Numbered from the stretch's first letter, positions 34,773 to 44,728 are shown. The stretch is 64,000 nucleotides of DNA from an uncultured Altererythrobacter sp. (GCA_913056125.1 CAJXNC010000002.1:124001-188000); one strand, 5' to 3'. Notes: generated by a model from the sequence alone, not told the origin. Made by a program: numbers and translations.

Positions 34773-34787
34773 GAACATATAAAGAAC
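34773..34787 (+). promoter_or_regulatory. LexA (SOS) box of dnaE2
   Basis: GAAC (34773-34776), seven bases, GAAC (34784-34787), ending five bases before the dnaE2 ATG. It is the same exact pattern as before imuA, with an AT-rich spacer. Confidence 0.85.
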
Positions 34788-34791
34788 AAAT

Positions 34792-37700
34792 ATGCCGGAC
34801 ACGCATCCATCCCCGGAGAAGCGACGGGTCGAGGTCGACCCGGACCTGCTCGTGCAGCCCGAGCGCGCAGGTTTCGTCGAGCTGGGGCTTGTCTCCTGCT
34901 TCTCCTTCCTGCGCGGAGCCTCGGACGCGGTCGACCTGGTGCTGCGGGCAAGGGAGCTGGGCTACGATGCTATCGGCATTGCCGATGCCAATTCCATGGC
35001 CGGTGTGGTGCGCATACACACCGAAGCAAAAACCCTTAAGCTAAAGCCGGTTATCGGGTGCAGGATAGAAATTGTGGAAGGTCTGTCCTTCCTTGCCTAT
35101 CCGCGCGACCGGGCTGCCTATGGCCGGCTCTGCCGGCTGATTTCGGCCGGGCGCATGGCGACGCTCGACGGCGAATGGCAGGACAAGGGCGCCTGCCATA
35201 TTTCGCTGGAGATGCTCGCCGCACATAGCGAGGGCGTACAGCTGATCCTGCTTCCGTCGGTCGATCTCGAGCGGCAGTTCTCCGTCCCGGCCTGGGGGAG
35301 CAATGTTGTCACCTTCGAAGGCGAGACCTTCGAGAATGAGGTGCGCGGAGCCTTGCGCGACATATTGCCGCATCTTGCCGCCGGATTGCCGACGCTGAAA
35401 CACATCGCCGCGGCCTATCTTTATCGCGGGGACGATGTGGCGCGGATCACGCGGCTCGATGCATTGGCGCGGGCCAATGGTCTGTCGATCCTTGCCACCA
35501 ATGACGTGCATTACCATGCGCCAGAGCGTCGGCCCCTGCAGGACGTGATGACCGCGATCCGCCACAAAACCACGGTCGCGCGGGCCGGACACCTGCTCCA
35601 CGCCAATGCCGAACGGCACCTCAAGAGCCCCGAGGAGATGGTAAAGCTGTTTGAGCCATGGCCGCATGCCATCACGGCGGCGCGCAGTGTGGCCGATGCC
35701 TGCGCCTTCAGCCTCGACGAGTTGCGATACGAATATCCCGAAGAGATCTATCCTGATGGAATGGGGCCACAGGAATATCTGGTCCAGCAGACATGGGAGG
35801 GGGCTGCGCGGCGTTATCCCTCGGGCGTTCCCGATAGCGTGAAGGAGACGCTGGAGCGCGAACTGGCGCTGATCGGCAAGCTCGACCTCGCGCGCTACTT
35901 CCTCACCATCAAGGATATCGTCGATTTCGCGCGCGGGCAGGATCCGCCGATATTGTGCCAGGGGCGCGGCTCGGCCGCCAATTCGGCCGTCTGCTATTGC
36001 CTCGAGATTACATCGGTCGATCCGGCCAAGCACGCGCTGCTGTTCGATCGCTTCATTTCGGAGGAGCGCAAGGAGCCGCCCGATATCGATGTCGATTTCG
36101 AGCATGAGCGGCGCGAGGAGGTGATCCAGCACATCTACGCTAAATATGGCCGTCATCGTGCGGGCCTGTGCGCCACGGTGATCCACTACCGCCCGCGCAT
36201 GGCGATCCGCGAGGTCGGCAAGGCGATGGGCCTGTCCGAAGACGTGACATCGGCGCTGGCGCGCACCGTCTGGGGTAGTATGGGGCAGGAGATTGCCGAA
36301 AAGCATGTCGGGGAGACGGGCATGGACCTGTCCGACCCGCATCTGCGCCGTGTGCTCAAGCTGACCGGGCAGATGATCGGCATGCCGCGCCACCTTGGCC
36401 AGCATGTCGGAGGCTTCATCCTGACCGAAAGCGCGCTGACCGAGACCGTGCCGATCGGTAATGGCGCCATGCCCGATCGCAGCTTCATCGAATGGGACAA
36501 GGACGATATCGACGCGCTCGGCATCCTCAAGGTCGATGTGCTGGCTTTGGGCATGCTCACCTGTATCCGCAAATGCCTCGACCTGCTGGAGGCGCATCAC
36601 GGCCGGAAACTGACGCTGGCCTCCGTCCCGCGCGAGGATCCGGAAACCTACGCCATGCTCAGGAAGGGGGATTCGCTCGGCGTGTTCCAGGTCGAGAGCC
36701 GCGCGCAGATGAACATGCTGCCGCGCTTGCGGCCGCGCGAATTCTACGACCTCGTGATCCAGGTGGCGATCGTCCGGCCCGGCCCGATCCAGGGCGATAT
36801 GGTCCACCCCTATCTCAAGCGCCGCCGGGGGGAGGAGAAGGTCGTGCTGCCCGCACCGCATCCCAGCCACGGCCCGCCCGACGAGCTGTCATCGATCCTC
36901 GAGCGCACGCTCGGCGTACCGATCTTCCAGGAGCAGGCGATGAAGATCGCGCTCGATGCCGCCAAGTTTTCCAGTGCCGAGGCCAACCGGTTGCGCAAGG
37001 CCATGGCGACCTTCCGCAGCCGGGGCATGGTGCACGAACTGGAGGACATGATGGTCGGGCGCATGGTCGCGCGCGGCTACGATCCCGATTTTGCCGAGCG
37101 CTGTTTCAACCAGATCAAGGGATTCGGCGAATACGGCTTTCCGGAAAGCCATGCGGCGAGCTTCGCCCTGCTGGTCTATGTCTCCAGCTGGCTCAAATGC
37201 CATTTTCCCGCCGCTTTTGCCTGCGCGCTGCTCAATTCGCAGCCCATGGGCTTTTACGCTCCGGCGCAGATCGTGCGTGATGCAAGGGAGCACGGCGTGG
37301 AAGTGCTGCCGGCGGATGTGAACCATTCGGAATGGGACTGCACGCTGGAGGCGCGGGAAGACGGCGCTATGGCCATGCGCCTGGGCCTGCGGCAGGTGGA
37401 TGGCATGCCCGAGCACGTCGCGGCGCAACTGGTCGCCGCGCGGGCAGAGCACGGGCCCTATGGCGATGTGGGTGAATTGTGTGAGCGGGCGCGGCTTTCG
37501 CCTGCCCATATCGAGAAGCTCGCCAGTGCGGATTGCTTCACCTCGATCGGGCTGACCCGCAGGCAGGCCTTGTGGGATGCACGCAGCCTGGTTGCCGGGC
37601 CGGACCTGCCGCTTTTCGCCCATGCGAACACGCGCGGTGAGGGGGCGGAAAAGGGGCGGGCGATATTGCCGCAAATGCCTCTCTCCGAAGAAGTGGTGGC

Positions 37701-38253
37701 CGATTACCAGACCACGCGGCTTTCGCTGAAGGCGCATCCCATGGCTTTTTTGCGCGCCTCGCTGGGCGAACGTGGCTTTGTTCGCGCCTGCGATCTTTGC
37801 AACCGCAAATACCGGAGCATGGTGCAGGTGGCCGGAGTCGTGCTGATTCGCCAGCGGCCCGGCAGCGCCAAGGGTGTGTGCTTCATCACGCTGGAGGATG
37901 AGACCGGGGTGGTCAATCTGGTGGTCTGGCCCGACCTCAAGGAGCGCCAGCGCAAGGTGGTGATGGGATCACGTCTGATGGAGGTGCGCGGGCGCGTGGA
38001 ATATGACGACGAGGTGATCCACGTCATCGCGCATCACATGACTGACGCCACGCATGAATTGCACCGCCTGTCGGACGATTTGCTGCAATCGCCCGTTGCC
38101 CGGGCAGATCACGTCACCAGTCCGATCGCAGGGCGAGGAGGCAAACATGCAAGGACAATCCGTCCACGCGATATGATCGACGAACTCTCGCCCAATACCC
38201 GCGGGCACCCCCGAAATGCGCGGATTATTCCTAAGTCGCGCGATTTTCACTGA
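34792..38253 (+). CDS. dnaE2: Error-prone DNA polymerase III alpha subunit DnaE2
   Basis: C-family polymerase for SOS-induced translesion synthesis, 1153 residues. The PHP domain opens with ELGLVSCFSFLRGASDAVDLVLRARELGYDAIGIAD. The palm has GRGSAANSAVCYCL and the catalytic acidic run DIDVDF at about 431-435. VESRAQMNMLPRLRP and QVAIVRPGPIQGDMVHPYL are DnaE2-type motifs. An OB fold lies near the C-terminus (VAGVVLIRQRPGSAKGVCFITLEDETG). ATG 34792 sits directly behind its LexA box. It is separated from imuA-imuB by the opposing MFS/dioxygenase unit. Confidence 0.95.
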   Translation: MPDTHPSPEKRRVEVDPDLLVQPERAGFVELGLVSCFSFLRGASDAVDLVLRARELGYDAIGIADANSMAGVVRIHTEAKTLKLKPVIGCRIEIVEGLSFLAYPRDRAAYGRLCRLISAGRMATLDGEWQDKGACHISLEMLAAHSEGVQLILLPSVDLERQFSVPAWGSNVVTFEGETFENEVRGALRDILPHLAAGLPTLKHIAAAYLYRGDDVARITRLDALARANGLSILATNDVHYHAPERRPLQDVMTAIRHKTTVARAGHLLHANAERHLKSPEEMVKLFEPWPHAITAARSVADACAFSLDELRYEYPEEIYPDGMGPQEYLVQQTWEGAARRYPSGVPDSVKETLERELALIGKLDLARYFLTIKDIVDFARGQDPPILCQGRGSAANSAVCYCLEITSVDPAKHALLFDRFISEERKEPPDIDVDFEHERREEVIQHIYAKYGRHRAGLCATVIHYRPRMAIREVGKAMGLSEDVTSALARTVWGSMGQEIAEKHVGETGMDLSDPHLRRVLKLTGQMIGMPRHLGQHVGGFILTESALTETVPIGNGAMPDRSFIEWDKDDIDALGILKVDVLALGMLTCIRKCLDLLEAHHGRKLTLASVPREDPETYAMLRKGDSLGVFQVESRAQMNMLPRLRPREFYDLVIQVAIVRPGPIQGDMVHPYLKRRRGEEKVVLPAPHPSHGPPDELSSILERTLGVPIFQEQAMKIALDAAKFSSAEANRLRKAMATFRSRGMVHELEDMMVGRMVARGYDPDFAERCFNQIKGFGEYGFPESHAASFALLVYVSSWLKCHFPAAFACALLNSQPMGFYAPAQIVRDAREHGVEVLPADVNHSEWDCTLEAREDGAMAMRLGLRQVDGMPEHVAAQLVAARAEHGPYGDVGELCERARLSPAHIEKLASADCFTSIGLTRRQALWDARSLVAGPDLPLFAHANTRGEGAEKGRAILPQMPLSEEVVADYQTTRLSLKAHPMAFLRASLGERGFVRACDLCNRKYRSMVQVAGVVLIRQRPGSAKGVCFITLEDETGVVNLVVWPDLKERQRKVVMGSRLMEVRGRVEYDDEVIHVIAHHMTDATHELHRLSDDLLQSPVARADHVTSPIAGRGGKHARTIRPRDMIDELSPNTRGHPRNARIIPKSRDFH

Positions 38254-38273
38254 GCATCGCGTGTGCTGCAGGC

Positions 38274-38300
38274 AAATAAAAACCCCCGCCGAAGCGGGGG
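38274..38300 (-). terminator. Rho-independent terminator of the small membrane protein gene
   Basis: CCCCCGC (38283-38289) and GCGGGGG (38294-38300) form a 7-bp GC stem with a 4-base CGAA loop. On the minus strand the stem is followed by TTTTTATTT, a classic terminator for the gene at 38328. Read from the plus strand it may also stop dnaE2 transcripts. Confidence 0.85.
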
Positions 38301-38327
38301 CTTTCAAATTCGTTTTCCTGCCGAAGC

Positions 38328-38576
38328 CTACGGGCTAGCGGGCAGGTCCTCGATGTCGTTGCCGCTGCTGTCAACCGCAAGGATGATACCCGCAGCGATC
38401 GCTGCAAACAGGAAAACCAGCCAAACTTCGCTGATTTCGTCACCCAGAGCCTCGGCGCCGAGGATCGGCGAGGCATTGCGTTGAGCCGTCTCGAAAGCGA
38501 CGGGAGCAGCAGAAGCTGCTACAGAGGACACGGCGAGCATGCCAGCCGCGCTGCCTGCGATAATCTTTTTCAACAT
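38328..38576 (-). CDS. Small exported/membrane protein of unknown function
   Basis: An 82-residue protein with a signal peptide (MLKKIIAGSAAGMLAVSSVAASAA) and one membrane segment near the C-terminus (VWLVFLFAAIAAGIILAV) ending in an acidic tail. It is followed by a strong terminator, so it is its own transcription unit. No domain is recognised. Confidence 0.7.
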   Translation of the reverse strand: MLKKIIAGSAAGMLAVSSVAASAAPVAFETAQRNASPILGAEALGDEISEVWLVFLFAAIAAGIILAVDSSGNDIEDLPASP

Positions 38577-38757
38577 CCTACCTCACTCGCTTATCAAACA
38601 GATATATCGATCAATTTCGGCAATACCGCATTGCACAAGGAAACGTCAAGTTCCGTCCATCGCTAAAAATGCAACATTCGTCACTTGGTGCATAAAGGTC
38701 ACGCACCCGCCGAATCCAAGAACTTCGGTAGAGTCCAATTGTTACAATCCCGCAAAC

Positions 38758-39447
38758 TCAAACCGGTTCCAGCGCGTAACCGGCCGACCGCACGGTCCGG
38801 ATCGGATCGCGCGCATTGTCCACTGCGATAGCCTTCCGCAGGCGACGGATATGCACGTCGACCGTGCGTTCCTCGATCTCGCTTCCCGTTCCCCAGACCG
38901 CATCGAGCAGCTGGCTGCGCGAGAAGACCCGGCGCGGATGTTCCATGAAGAACTTGATCAGGCGATATTCGGTGGGACCGATCTGCAACTGGCGACCGCG
39001 GCGCTCGACACGGTGCGCGACAGGGTCGAGCTTCATGTCGCCAGCCTCGATCGTCTCGCCGGCAAGGGCAGGGCGAACGCGGCGCAGCACGGCGGCCACC
39101 CGGGCCAGCAATTCGCGCGGGCTGAAGGGCTTGGTCACATAGTCGTCGGCGCCGGTTTCGAGGCCGCGAACGCGATCGTCTTCGGCTTCACGCGCTGTCA
39201 GCATGATGATTGGTACATGCGCGGTTGCCTTGTCGCGACGCAGGCGGCGGCAGACTTCGATCCCGCTGATGCCCTCGATCATCCAGTCGAGGATCACGAG
39301 GTCGGGCGGTTCTTCTGAAGCGAGCACCATGGCATCTTCGCCATCGGGGCTGACACGCACGTCATAGCCTTCGCTCTCGAACCGGTATTCGAGCAGCTCG
39401 GCCAGGGCCGTGTCGTCTTCAACAAGCAGTAACTTCGGTGCAGACAT
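38758..39447 (-). CDS. phoB: Phosphate regulon response regulator PhoB
   Basis: OmpR-type activator of 229 residues. The receiver domain has the acidic pair D11-D12, phospho-acceptor D54 (VILDWM) and the LTARE and TKPFSPRELLARV motifs. The C-terminal winged helix ends with RTVDVHIRRLRKAI and VRSAGYALE. It is the last gene of the pst-phoU-phoB group and has a PHO-box-like site of its own 60 bases upstream, suggesting autoregulation. Confidence 0.95.
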   Translation of the reverse strand: MSAPKLLLVEDDTALAELLEYRFESEGYDVRVSPDGEDAMVLASEEPPDLVILDWMIEGISGIEVCRRLRRDKATAHVPIIMLTAREAEDDRVRGLETGADDYVTKPFSPRELLARVAAVLRRVRPALAGETIEAGDMKLDPVAHRVERRGRQLQIGPTEYRLIKFFMEHPRRVFSRSQLLDAVWGTGSEIEERTVDVHIRRLRKAIAVDNARDPIRTVRSAGYALEPV

Positions 39448-39460
39448 TGTCTAATCCCAT

Positions 39461-39481
39461 GGGCCGGAGGGGGTCCGGCCC
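39461..39481 (-). promoter_or_regulatory. Strong hairpin in the phoB leader
   Basis: GGGCCGGA (39461-39468) and TCCGGCCC (39474-39481) form an 8-bp perfect stem around five bases, 14 bases before the phoB start. No T-run follows on the minus strand. It may attenuate read-through from phoU or limit phoB translation. Confidence 0.45.
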
Positions 39482-39507
39482 TTCGATTCGACGCTGTAAT
39501 ATTTCAC

Positions 39508-39529
39508 TCAAGTGACAAATATGTGTCAG
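39508..39529 (-). promoter_or_regulatory. PHO box of phoB
   Basis: On the minus strand CTGACACATAT and TTGTCACTTGA are two adjoining 11-base units that match the PhoB unit CTGTCATAWAW at about 10 and 8 positions. A TATTAC -10-like hexamer follows at 39501-39496. The box overlaps the end of phoU and lies 61 bases before phoB. Confidence 0.55.
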
Positions 39530-40194
39530 CGCTCAATGTCGCTGGGATAGGATCCCACGGCAGCGAAATGGACCATCTCGGCCACATTTGTCGCGTGATC
39601 GCCGATCCGCTCGATATTACGCGCCACGAACAGCAATTGCGCCGCACTGCTGATCGTGGCCGGGTTTTCGACCATGTAGCTGACAAGGTTGCGGAAAATG
39701 CTGTCATAGAAGGCATCGACCTTCTCATCCCGTTCGATCACCTCGCGTGCCACGATGGGATCGCGCGCAGCATAGGCTGTCAGCACGTCATGCACCATTT
39801 CCGCTGCCAGTTCGCCCATGGCGGGCAGCAGCGTCAGCGGTTCGAAACGGCTACGCCCTTCGATCCGACCGGTCCGTTTGGCGATGTTCTTGGCATAATC
39901 GCCGATGCGTTCGACAACGCCGGCAATCTTCAGTGCGGCGATGATCTCGCGCAAATCGTCTGCCATCGGCGCGCGCAGGGCCAGCATACGCACTGCCATG
40001 GCGTCGACCTCGGCTTCGAGCGCATCGAGCTTCTTGTCGCGTTCGACGACCTGGCGGGCGAGTTCCTCGTCGCCATTGACGATGGAATCCAGTGCTTCGT
40101 GGATGGCGAGTTCGGCAAGGCCTCCCATTTCGGCGATGAGACCGCGAAGACGAGTAATGTCCTCGTCGAATGCCTTGACGGTATGTTCTGCCAT
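39526..40194 (-). CDS. phoU: Phosphate signalling protein PhoU
   Basis: Negative modulator linking the Pst transporter to PhoR. It is a 222-residue, all-helical protein with the two PhoU repeats. Each holds an E/DxxxD-type metal motif, for example LRGLIAEMGGLAELAIHEALD and VVERIGDYAKNIAKR, matched by IERIGDHATNVAEM in the second repeat. Its ATG overlaps the pstB stop (TAATG), so it is part of the pst operon. Confidence 0.94.
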   Translation of the reverse strand: MAEHTVKAFDEDITRLRGLIAEMGGLAELAIHEALDSIVNGDEELARQVVERDKKLDALEAEVDAMAVRMLALRAPMADDLREIIAALKIAGVVERIGDYAKNIAKRTGRIEGRSRFEPLTLLPAMGELAAEMVHDVLTAYAARDPIVAREVIERDEKVDAFYDSIFRNLVSYMVENPATISSAAQLLFVARNIERIGDHATNVAEMVHFAAVGSYPSDIER

Positions 40195-41018
40195 TATCCG
40201 TAGCGACCTGTGATGTAGTCCTGCGTCTTCTGCTCCCTCGGGTTAGTGAATATGTCCGAGGTGTGTCCATACTCGACCAAGTTTCCAAGGTGGAAAAAGG
40301 CCGTGCGCTGGGAAACGCGGGCTGCTTGCTGCATGGAGTGGGTGACGATCACGATGGCATATCTACCGCGCAACTCGTCGATCAGTTCCTCGATTTTTGC
40401 CGTGGCAATGGGATCGAGTGCCGAACAGGGTTCGTCCATCAGGATGACTTCGGGATCGACGGCGATGGCACGTGCAATGCACAGGCGTTGCTGCTGGCCG
40501 CCTGAAAGTGCGGTGCCCGAATCCTCGAGCCGGTCCTTTACTTCTTCCCACAGGCCGGCCCGGGTGAGGCTCTTCTCGACAATCGCGTCGATCTCGCCTT
40601 TGGTCTGCGCCAGCCCGTGGATCTTGGGTCCGTAAGCGATGTTTTCGTAGATCGTCTTGGGAAAGGGATTGGGCTTCTGGAATACCATTCCGACGCGTGC
40701 GCGAAGCTGCACCACGTCCATCCCGGATTGGTAGATGTCCTCGCCCTCGAGCTCGATCGTTCCTTCTACGCGGGCCGAGGCGATCGTATCGTTCATGCGG
40801 TTCAGTGCCCGCAGGAAGGTCGACTTGCCGCAGCCCGACGGGCCAATGAAGGCGGTCACATGCTCGGTATGGATATCGATCGAGACTTCGTCGATCGCCT
40901 TCTTTTCACCGTAGAAAACGGAAACATCGCGGGCACGCATCTTGGGCGCCCCGACCGGGACATCCTCGGCCGAAACGGGCGTAGCAGGCGCTGGAGTCAA
41001 AGTGTCTTGGGTCACCAT
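40194..41018 (-). CDS. pstB: Phosphate ABC transporter ATP-binding protein
   Basis: ATPase of the PstSCAB importer, 274 residues. Walker A is GPSGCGKST, the Q loop is [19 protein letters not shown], the signature is [15 protein letters not shown] and Walker B is [13 protein letters not shown]; the H loop is IVIVTHSM. There is a 25-residue Pro/Thr-rich N-terminal extension before the core. It overlaps pstA by seven bases. Confidence 0.96.
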   Translation of the reverse strand: MVTQDTLTPAPATPVSAEDVPVGAPKMRARDVSVFYGEKKAIDEVSIDIHTEHVTAFIGPSGCGKSTFLRALNRMNDTIASARVEGTIELEGEDIYQSGMDVVQLRARVGMVFQKPNPFPKTIYENIAYGPKIHGLAQTKGEIDAIVEKSLTRAGLWEEVKDRLEDSGTALSGGQQQRLCIARAIAVDPEVILMDEPCSALDPIATAKIEELIDELRGRYAIVIVTHSMQQAARVSQRTAFFHLGNLVEYGHTSDIFTNPREQKTQDYITGRYG

Positions 41019-42259
41019 TTCTTCTCGAAGCGATTGCGCAGGTAAATGGCCAGGCCATTCATGAGCAAGAGGAATACCAGTAGCACGATGATAGCCGCGC
41101 TTGTGCGTTCTACGAAGCCGCGATCGATCTGGTCAGACCACAGAAAGATTTGCATCGGCAGAACGGTCGCATTGTCGGTAAAGGTCGAAGGCGGCGTGGA
41201 CACGAAGGCACGCATGCCGATCAGCAGCAGCGGAGCCGTCTCACCCAGTGCGCGAGCCATGCCTATGATGGTGCCGGTCAGGATGCCGGGCAGGGCGAGC
41301 GGCAGCACATGGTGGAACACCACCTGCACCGGCGAAGCGCCGATGGCGAGAGCGCCGTCGCGGATCGAGGGCGGTACGGCCTTGATGGCATTGCGCCCGG
41401 AGATCACGATCACCGGCATGGTCATCAGCGCCAGCGTCATGCCGCCGATGATCGGGGCTGAGCGATAGCCGGGAAAGATCGTCAGGAAGACGGCCAGGCC
41501 GAGCAGGCCGAAAATGATCGAGGGAACCGCGGCAAGGTTGTTGATCGAAACCTCGATCAAATCGGTCCAACGATTACGCGGGGCATATTCCTCGAGATAG
41601 AGCGCTGCCAGCACGCCGACCGGGAAAGCCAGCAGGAGTGTGACGATCATGGTCAGTATCGACCCCATCAACGCGCCCCAGATGCCTGCAAGTTGCGGAT
41701 CGGTGGCGTCCGATCGTTGCATGAAGCCCCAGTCCAACGCGTCGACCAGCAGGCCCCTTTCAGCCAGATCGCGGGCCAACGGTTGGAGGTCGCGCTTTCC
41801 GTCACCGGCAAAGGCCGATGCAAGGTCTTCGCTCGTCGGCAGTTCGAATGTTGCACCGCGCCGAATGATAGTCGGGTCTGCGATGATTTGCGCAGCCACG
41901 TCGCGCCAGGCCTGCGAGTTCACCTGGGCTGCACCTTCGGCACCGAGCGTCTCTTCCGCAGCGAACTGCACGATCTCGGGCAGGCCTTGCGATTGCAGCG
42001 AGCGGATGATGACCGAATCATTGTCCGTATCGGGCACGCTCAGGCCGACCCGGCTGAAATCGATCGGCACCTCGAAAACGGTGCGCTGGAAGCCGCCAAT
42101 GCCATTGGCAAACATGGTACCGAGCAGGAAAAGCAGCACGGCAACGGCAAAGCCGACGGCGCCGAGGCCCAATGCCTTGAACCGCTTTTCGGCTGCGTAG
42201 CGCTTTTTCAGCCGCGCCTCGAAGGCGGGGGTGCGCGTCGGGGCGATGACTTCACTCAT
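41012..42259 (-). CDS. pstA: Phosphate ABC transporter permease PstA
   Basis: Inner-membrane permease, 415 residues. After the first membrane segment (about 32-55) there is a periplasmic insert of about 145 residues before the core. The core has the permease family EAA-type loop [43 protein letters not shown]. Typical PstA is near 280-300 residues, so the insert is a real extension. Start ATG 42259 overlaps the pstC stop by eight bases. Confidence 0.93.
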   Translation of the reverse strand: MSEVIAPTRTPAFEARLKKRYAAEKRFKALGLGAVGFAVAVLLFLLGTMFANGIGGFQRTVFEVPIDFSRVGLSVPDTDNDSVIIRSLQSQGLPEIVQFAAEETLGAEGAAQVNSQAWRDVAAQIIADPTIIRRGATFELPTSEDLASAFAGDGKRDLQPLARDLAERGLLVDALDWGFMQRSDATDPQLAGIWGALMGSILTMIVTLLLAFPVGVLAALYLEEYAPRNRWTDLIEVSINNLAAVPSIIFGLLGLAVFLTIFPGYRSAPIIGGMTLALMTMPVIVISGRNAIKAVPPSIRDGALAIGASPVQVVFHHVLPLALPGILTGTIIGMARALGETAPLLLIGMRAFVSTPPSTFTDNATVLPMQIFLWSDQIDRGFVERTSAAIIVLLVFLLLMNGLAIYLRNRFEKKW

Positions 42260-43637
42260 AGGCTTCGCGATACTTCTTGACCACGCGCAGCGCGACGACG
42301 TTGAGCGCAAGCGTGATGATGAACAGCACAAAGCCCAGTGCGAAGGCGCTGAGCGTGGCGGGATGGTCCATGCTGGCCTCGCCGGTGAGCATGGCGACGA
42401 TCTGAACCGTCACGGTCGTCATCGCCTCGAGCGGGTTGGCAGAGAGATTGGCGGCATAACCAGCGGCCATGACCACGATCATGGTTTCGCCGATTGCGCG
42501 GCTGACCGCGAGCATGATGCCGGCAACGATGCCGGGCAGGGCGGCGGGCACCAGCACGCGGCGGATTGTCTCGTTGGTGGTTGCGCCCATGGCCAGCGAA
42601 CCGTCGCGCATCGCCTGCGGCACGGCGGCGATGGAATCGTCTGCCATGGAGGAGACGAAAGGAATGATCATCACGCCCATGACCAGGCCGGCGGCCAGGG
42701 CACTTTCGCTCGATGCATTGGCGATACCCGCCGAGATCGCGATCTCGCGGATGGCAGGAGCGATCGTCAGCGCGGCGAAATAGCCATAGACCACGGTCGG
42801 AACGCCGGCGAGAATCTCGAGCGCGGGCTTGATCCACTTGCGCACGCCCGGCTTGGCATATTGGGTCAGGTAGATCGCGCTCATCAGGCCGATGGGAATG
42901 GCCACGATCATGGCGATGATCGCGCCGATGAACAAAGTGCCCCAGAACAGCGGGATGGCACCATAACGGCTGCCGTCCGGGCGGTCCGCCGCCGCCATCG
43001 GATCCGGTCCCCAATGGGTCCCGAACAGGAAGTCCACTGGCGAAACCATCCCGAAGAAGCGAACGGTTTCGAAAACCAGGGTGATGAAGATGCCGAATGT
43101 GGTGAGGATGGCGACCAGCGAGGCAAGCAGCAAAGTCACCGAGACCCAGCGCTCCACATGCTGGCGCGCCGCGAATTGCGGCTTGAGGCGGCTGAACGCC
43201 CAGATGCCTGCAGCAATGGCAATGACCAGCGTGGCTGCCAGGCCCATCCAGCTATAGAGCGTGAGGGCCTCGCGGAAAGGTTCCACCAGGGCCTGCGCCT
43301 CCGGCAGAAGCACGCGGTCCGCATTGCCTTCCGCAACCGCGCGGGCCTGCGAGAGAATCGCGTCGCGTTGCATCCCGAAGGCAGGAATGTCCTGCGCACC
43401 CGGGCTGGAAAGCACGTGGCTGAGGATCAGGCCCGGGGAAACCGCATTCCAGATCGCCGCGAACAGCAGGACCGGGACACCGACCCACAGGCCGGCATAC
43501 CAGGCGTGATAGACGGGCAGGGAAGGAAGCCGCCCGCCAGGCGCGGAAGCCCTGAACTTCCACGCGCGCGAACGAGCCACCAGCCACCCGGCAAGCCCAA
43601 GCCCGATGGCAAGGAGAAGCAGAATGGCTGGCGACAT
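42252..43637 (-). CDS. pstC: Phosphate ABC transporter permease PstC
   Basis: Partner permease, 461 residues, longer than the usual 300 or so. Two extra membrane segments and a periplasmic stretch fill the first 180 residues. The conserved core follows, with QYAKPGVRKWIKPALEILAGVPTVVYGYFA and the loop SLAMGATTNETIRRVLVPAALPGIVAGIMLAVSRAIGET. It begins 17 bases after pstS and overlaps pstA. Confidence 0.93.
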   Translation of the reverse strand: MSPAILLLLAIGLGLAGWLVARSRAWKFRASAPGGRLPSLPVYHAWYAGLWVGVPVLLFAAIWNAVSPGLILSHVLSSPGAQDIPAFGMQRDAILSQARAVAEGNADRVLLPEAQALVEPFREALTLYSWMGLAATLVIAIAAGIWAFSRLKPQFAARQHVERWVSVTLLLASLVAILTTFGIFITLVFETVRFFGMVSPVDFLFGTHWGPDPMAAADRPDGSRYGAIPLFWGTLFIGAIIAMIVAIPIGLMSAIYLTQYAKPGVRKWIKPALEILAGVPTVVYGYFAALTIAPAIREIAISAGIANASSESALAAGLVMGVMIIPFVSSMADDSIAAVPQAMRDGSLAMGATTNETIRRVLVPAALPGIVAGIMLAVSRAIGETMIVVMAAGYAANLSANPLEAMTTVTVQIVAMLTGEASMDHPATLSAFALGFVLFIITLALNVVALRVVKKYREAYE

Positions 43638-43654
43638 GTTATCCTTCTAACGGG

Positions 43655-44689
43655 CTATTCGAAGTCGGCGGCGGTAAGCGGCTGCAGTTCGACAACTGCC
43701 GTTGCGTTACGGGCCATAACGTCCTCGGGGCTTGCGACAAGTCCGATTTCTGCAAGCGGTCCACCCACTCCCCAGCTTTCTGCCCAGGTGCCGAGGAATT
43801 CACGCAGTCCGGCGATCGCGTCGACATGCGCGTCCTTGACGTAAATAAAGAGCGGGCGGGCACCGGGATACTGGAAGCTCGAGATGTTCTCGTAGGTCGG
43901 TTCCACCCCGTTCACCCGCAGGCCGTGCACGCGGTCGGCATTTTCCTCGAGGTAGGAATAGCCGAACACGCCGATGGCATCGGAATTGCTCTCGATCTTC
44001 TGCACGATCAAATTGTCCTGCTCGCCCTGATCGACATAGCCGCCGTCCGAACGAACTTCGGTGCAGATACGATCCTGTTCCTCGTCCGACAGGCCTTCCG
44101 GCAGCGGTCCGGCTTCACAGCCGACTTCGAGGATGAGTTCCTTCAGCGCGTCGCGCGTGCCCGAGGTCGAAGGCGGGCCATAGACCAGGATCGGCAGGTC
44201 GGGCAGGGAAGGATCGACATCGCTCCAATTGGTGGCAGTCTGTTCGCCGCCATAGGGGTTTGCGGCGAGTGCCTCGTAAACGATCTGCGGCGTCAGGTTC
44301 ATGTCGATGCCGCCCTGGGCGCTGGCGAAAGCGATACCGTCAAGGCCGACCTGCAGCTCCGTGACCTCGGTCACGCCATTGGCCTGGCAGGTTTCGAACT
44401 CGCTCAGCTTCATGCGGCGCGAGGCGTTGGCGATGCTCGGCGAGTCGGGGCCGGCGCCGCTGCAGAACTCGCCAATGCCGCCACCGGTGCCGATCGATTC
44501 GACCAGCGGAGCGGGGAATTCGGGGTAATTGCGGCTGAAGGTTTCGGCTACCACGGTTGCGAAGGGATAGACGGTTGAGGAGCCGACGGCGCGAATGGCG
44601 GTGCCGCCCCCCGAGCTGTCCGAGCTTCCGCATGCGGCAAGGGCAATTGTGCTGACCGCGACTGCGGCGATACGAATATTGGTGTTCAT
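43655..44689 (-). CDS. pstS: Phosphate-binding lipoprotein PstS
   Basis: Periplasmic phosphate receptor of the Pst importer, 344 residues. The signal peptide ends in the lipobox LAAC, so it is membrane-anchored. Phosphate-site motifs are RAVGSSTVYPF, the GTGGG loop with IANASRRM, and the GPPSTSGTRDALKELI segment. It is of the SphX-like group. Weak PHO-like units lie at 44729-44750, about 40-60 bases upstream. Confidence 0.94.
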   Translation of the reverse strand: MNTNIRIAAVAVSTIALAACGSSDSSGGGTAIRAVGSSTVYPFATVVAETFSRNYPEFPAPLVESIGTGGGIGEFCSGAGPDSPSIANASRRMKLSEFETCQANGVTEVTELQVGLDGIAFASAQGGIDMNLTPQIVYEALAANPYGGEQTATNWSDVDPSLPDLPILVYGPPSTSGTRDALKELILEVGCEAGPLPEGLSDEEQDRICTEVRSDGGYVDQGEQDNLIVQKIESNSDAIGVFGYSYLEENADRVHGLRVNGVEPTYENISSFQYPGARPLFIYVKDAHVDAIAGLREFLGTWAESWGVGGPLAEIGLVASPEDVMARNATAVVELQPLTAADFE

Positions 44690-44728
44690 TATTCCGTTCC
44701 AGTTCTTTCTTGGGTGGCGTTAGAGGCG

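Noticed and set aside
35041-36870. Minus-strand open frame of 609 codons inside dnaE2
   Set aside because: Shadow of the polymerase gene; no motif, signal or ribosome site.
42231-43844. Plus-strand open frame of 537 codons opposite pstC
   Set aside because: Very rich in His, Asp and Arg, as expected from reading a membrane protein gene backwards.
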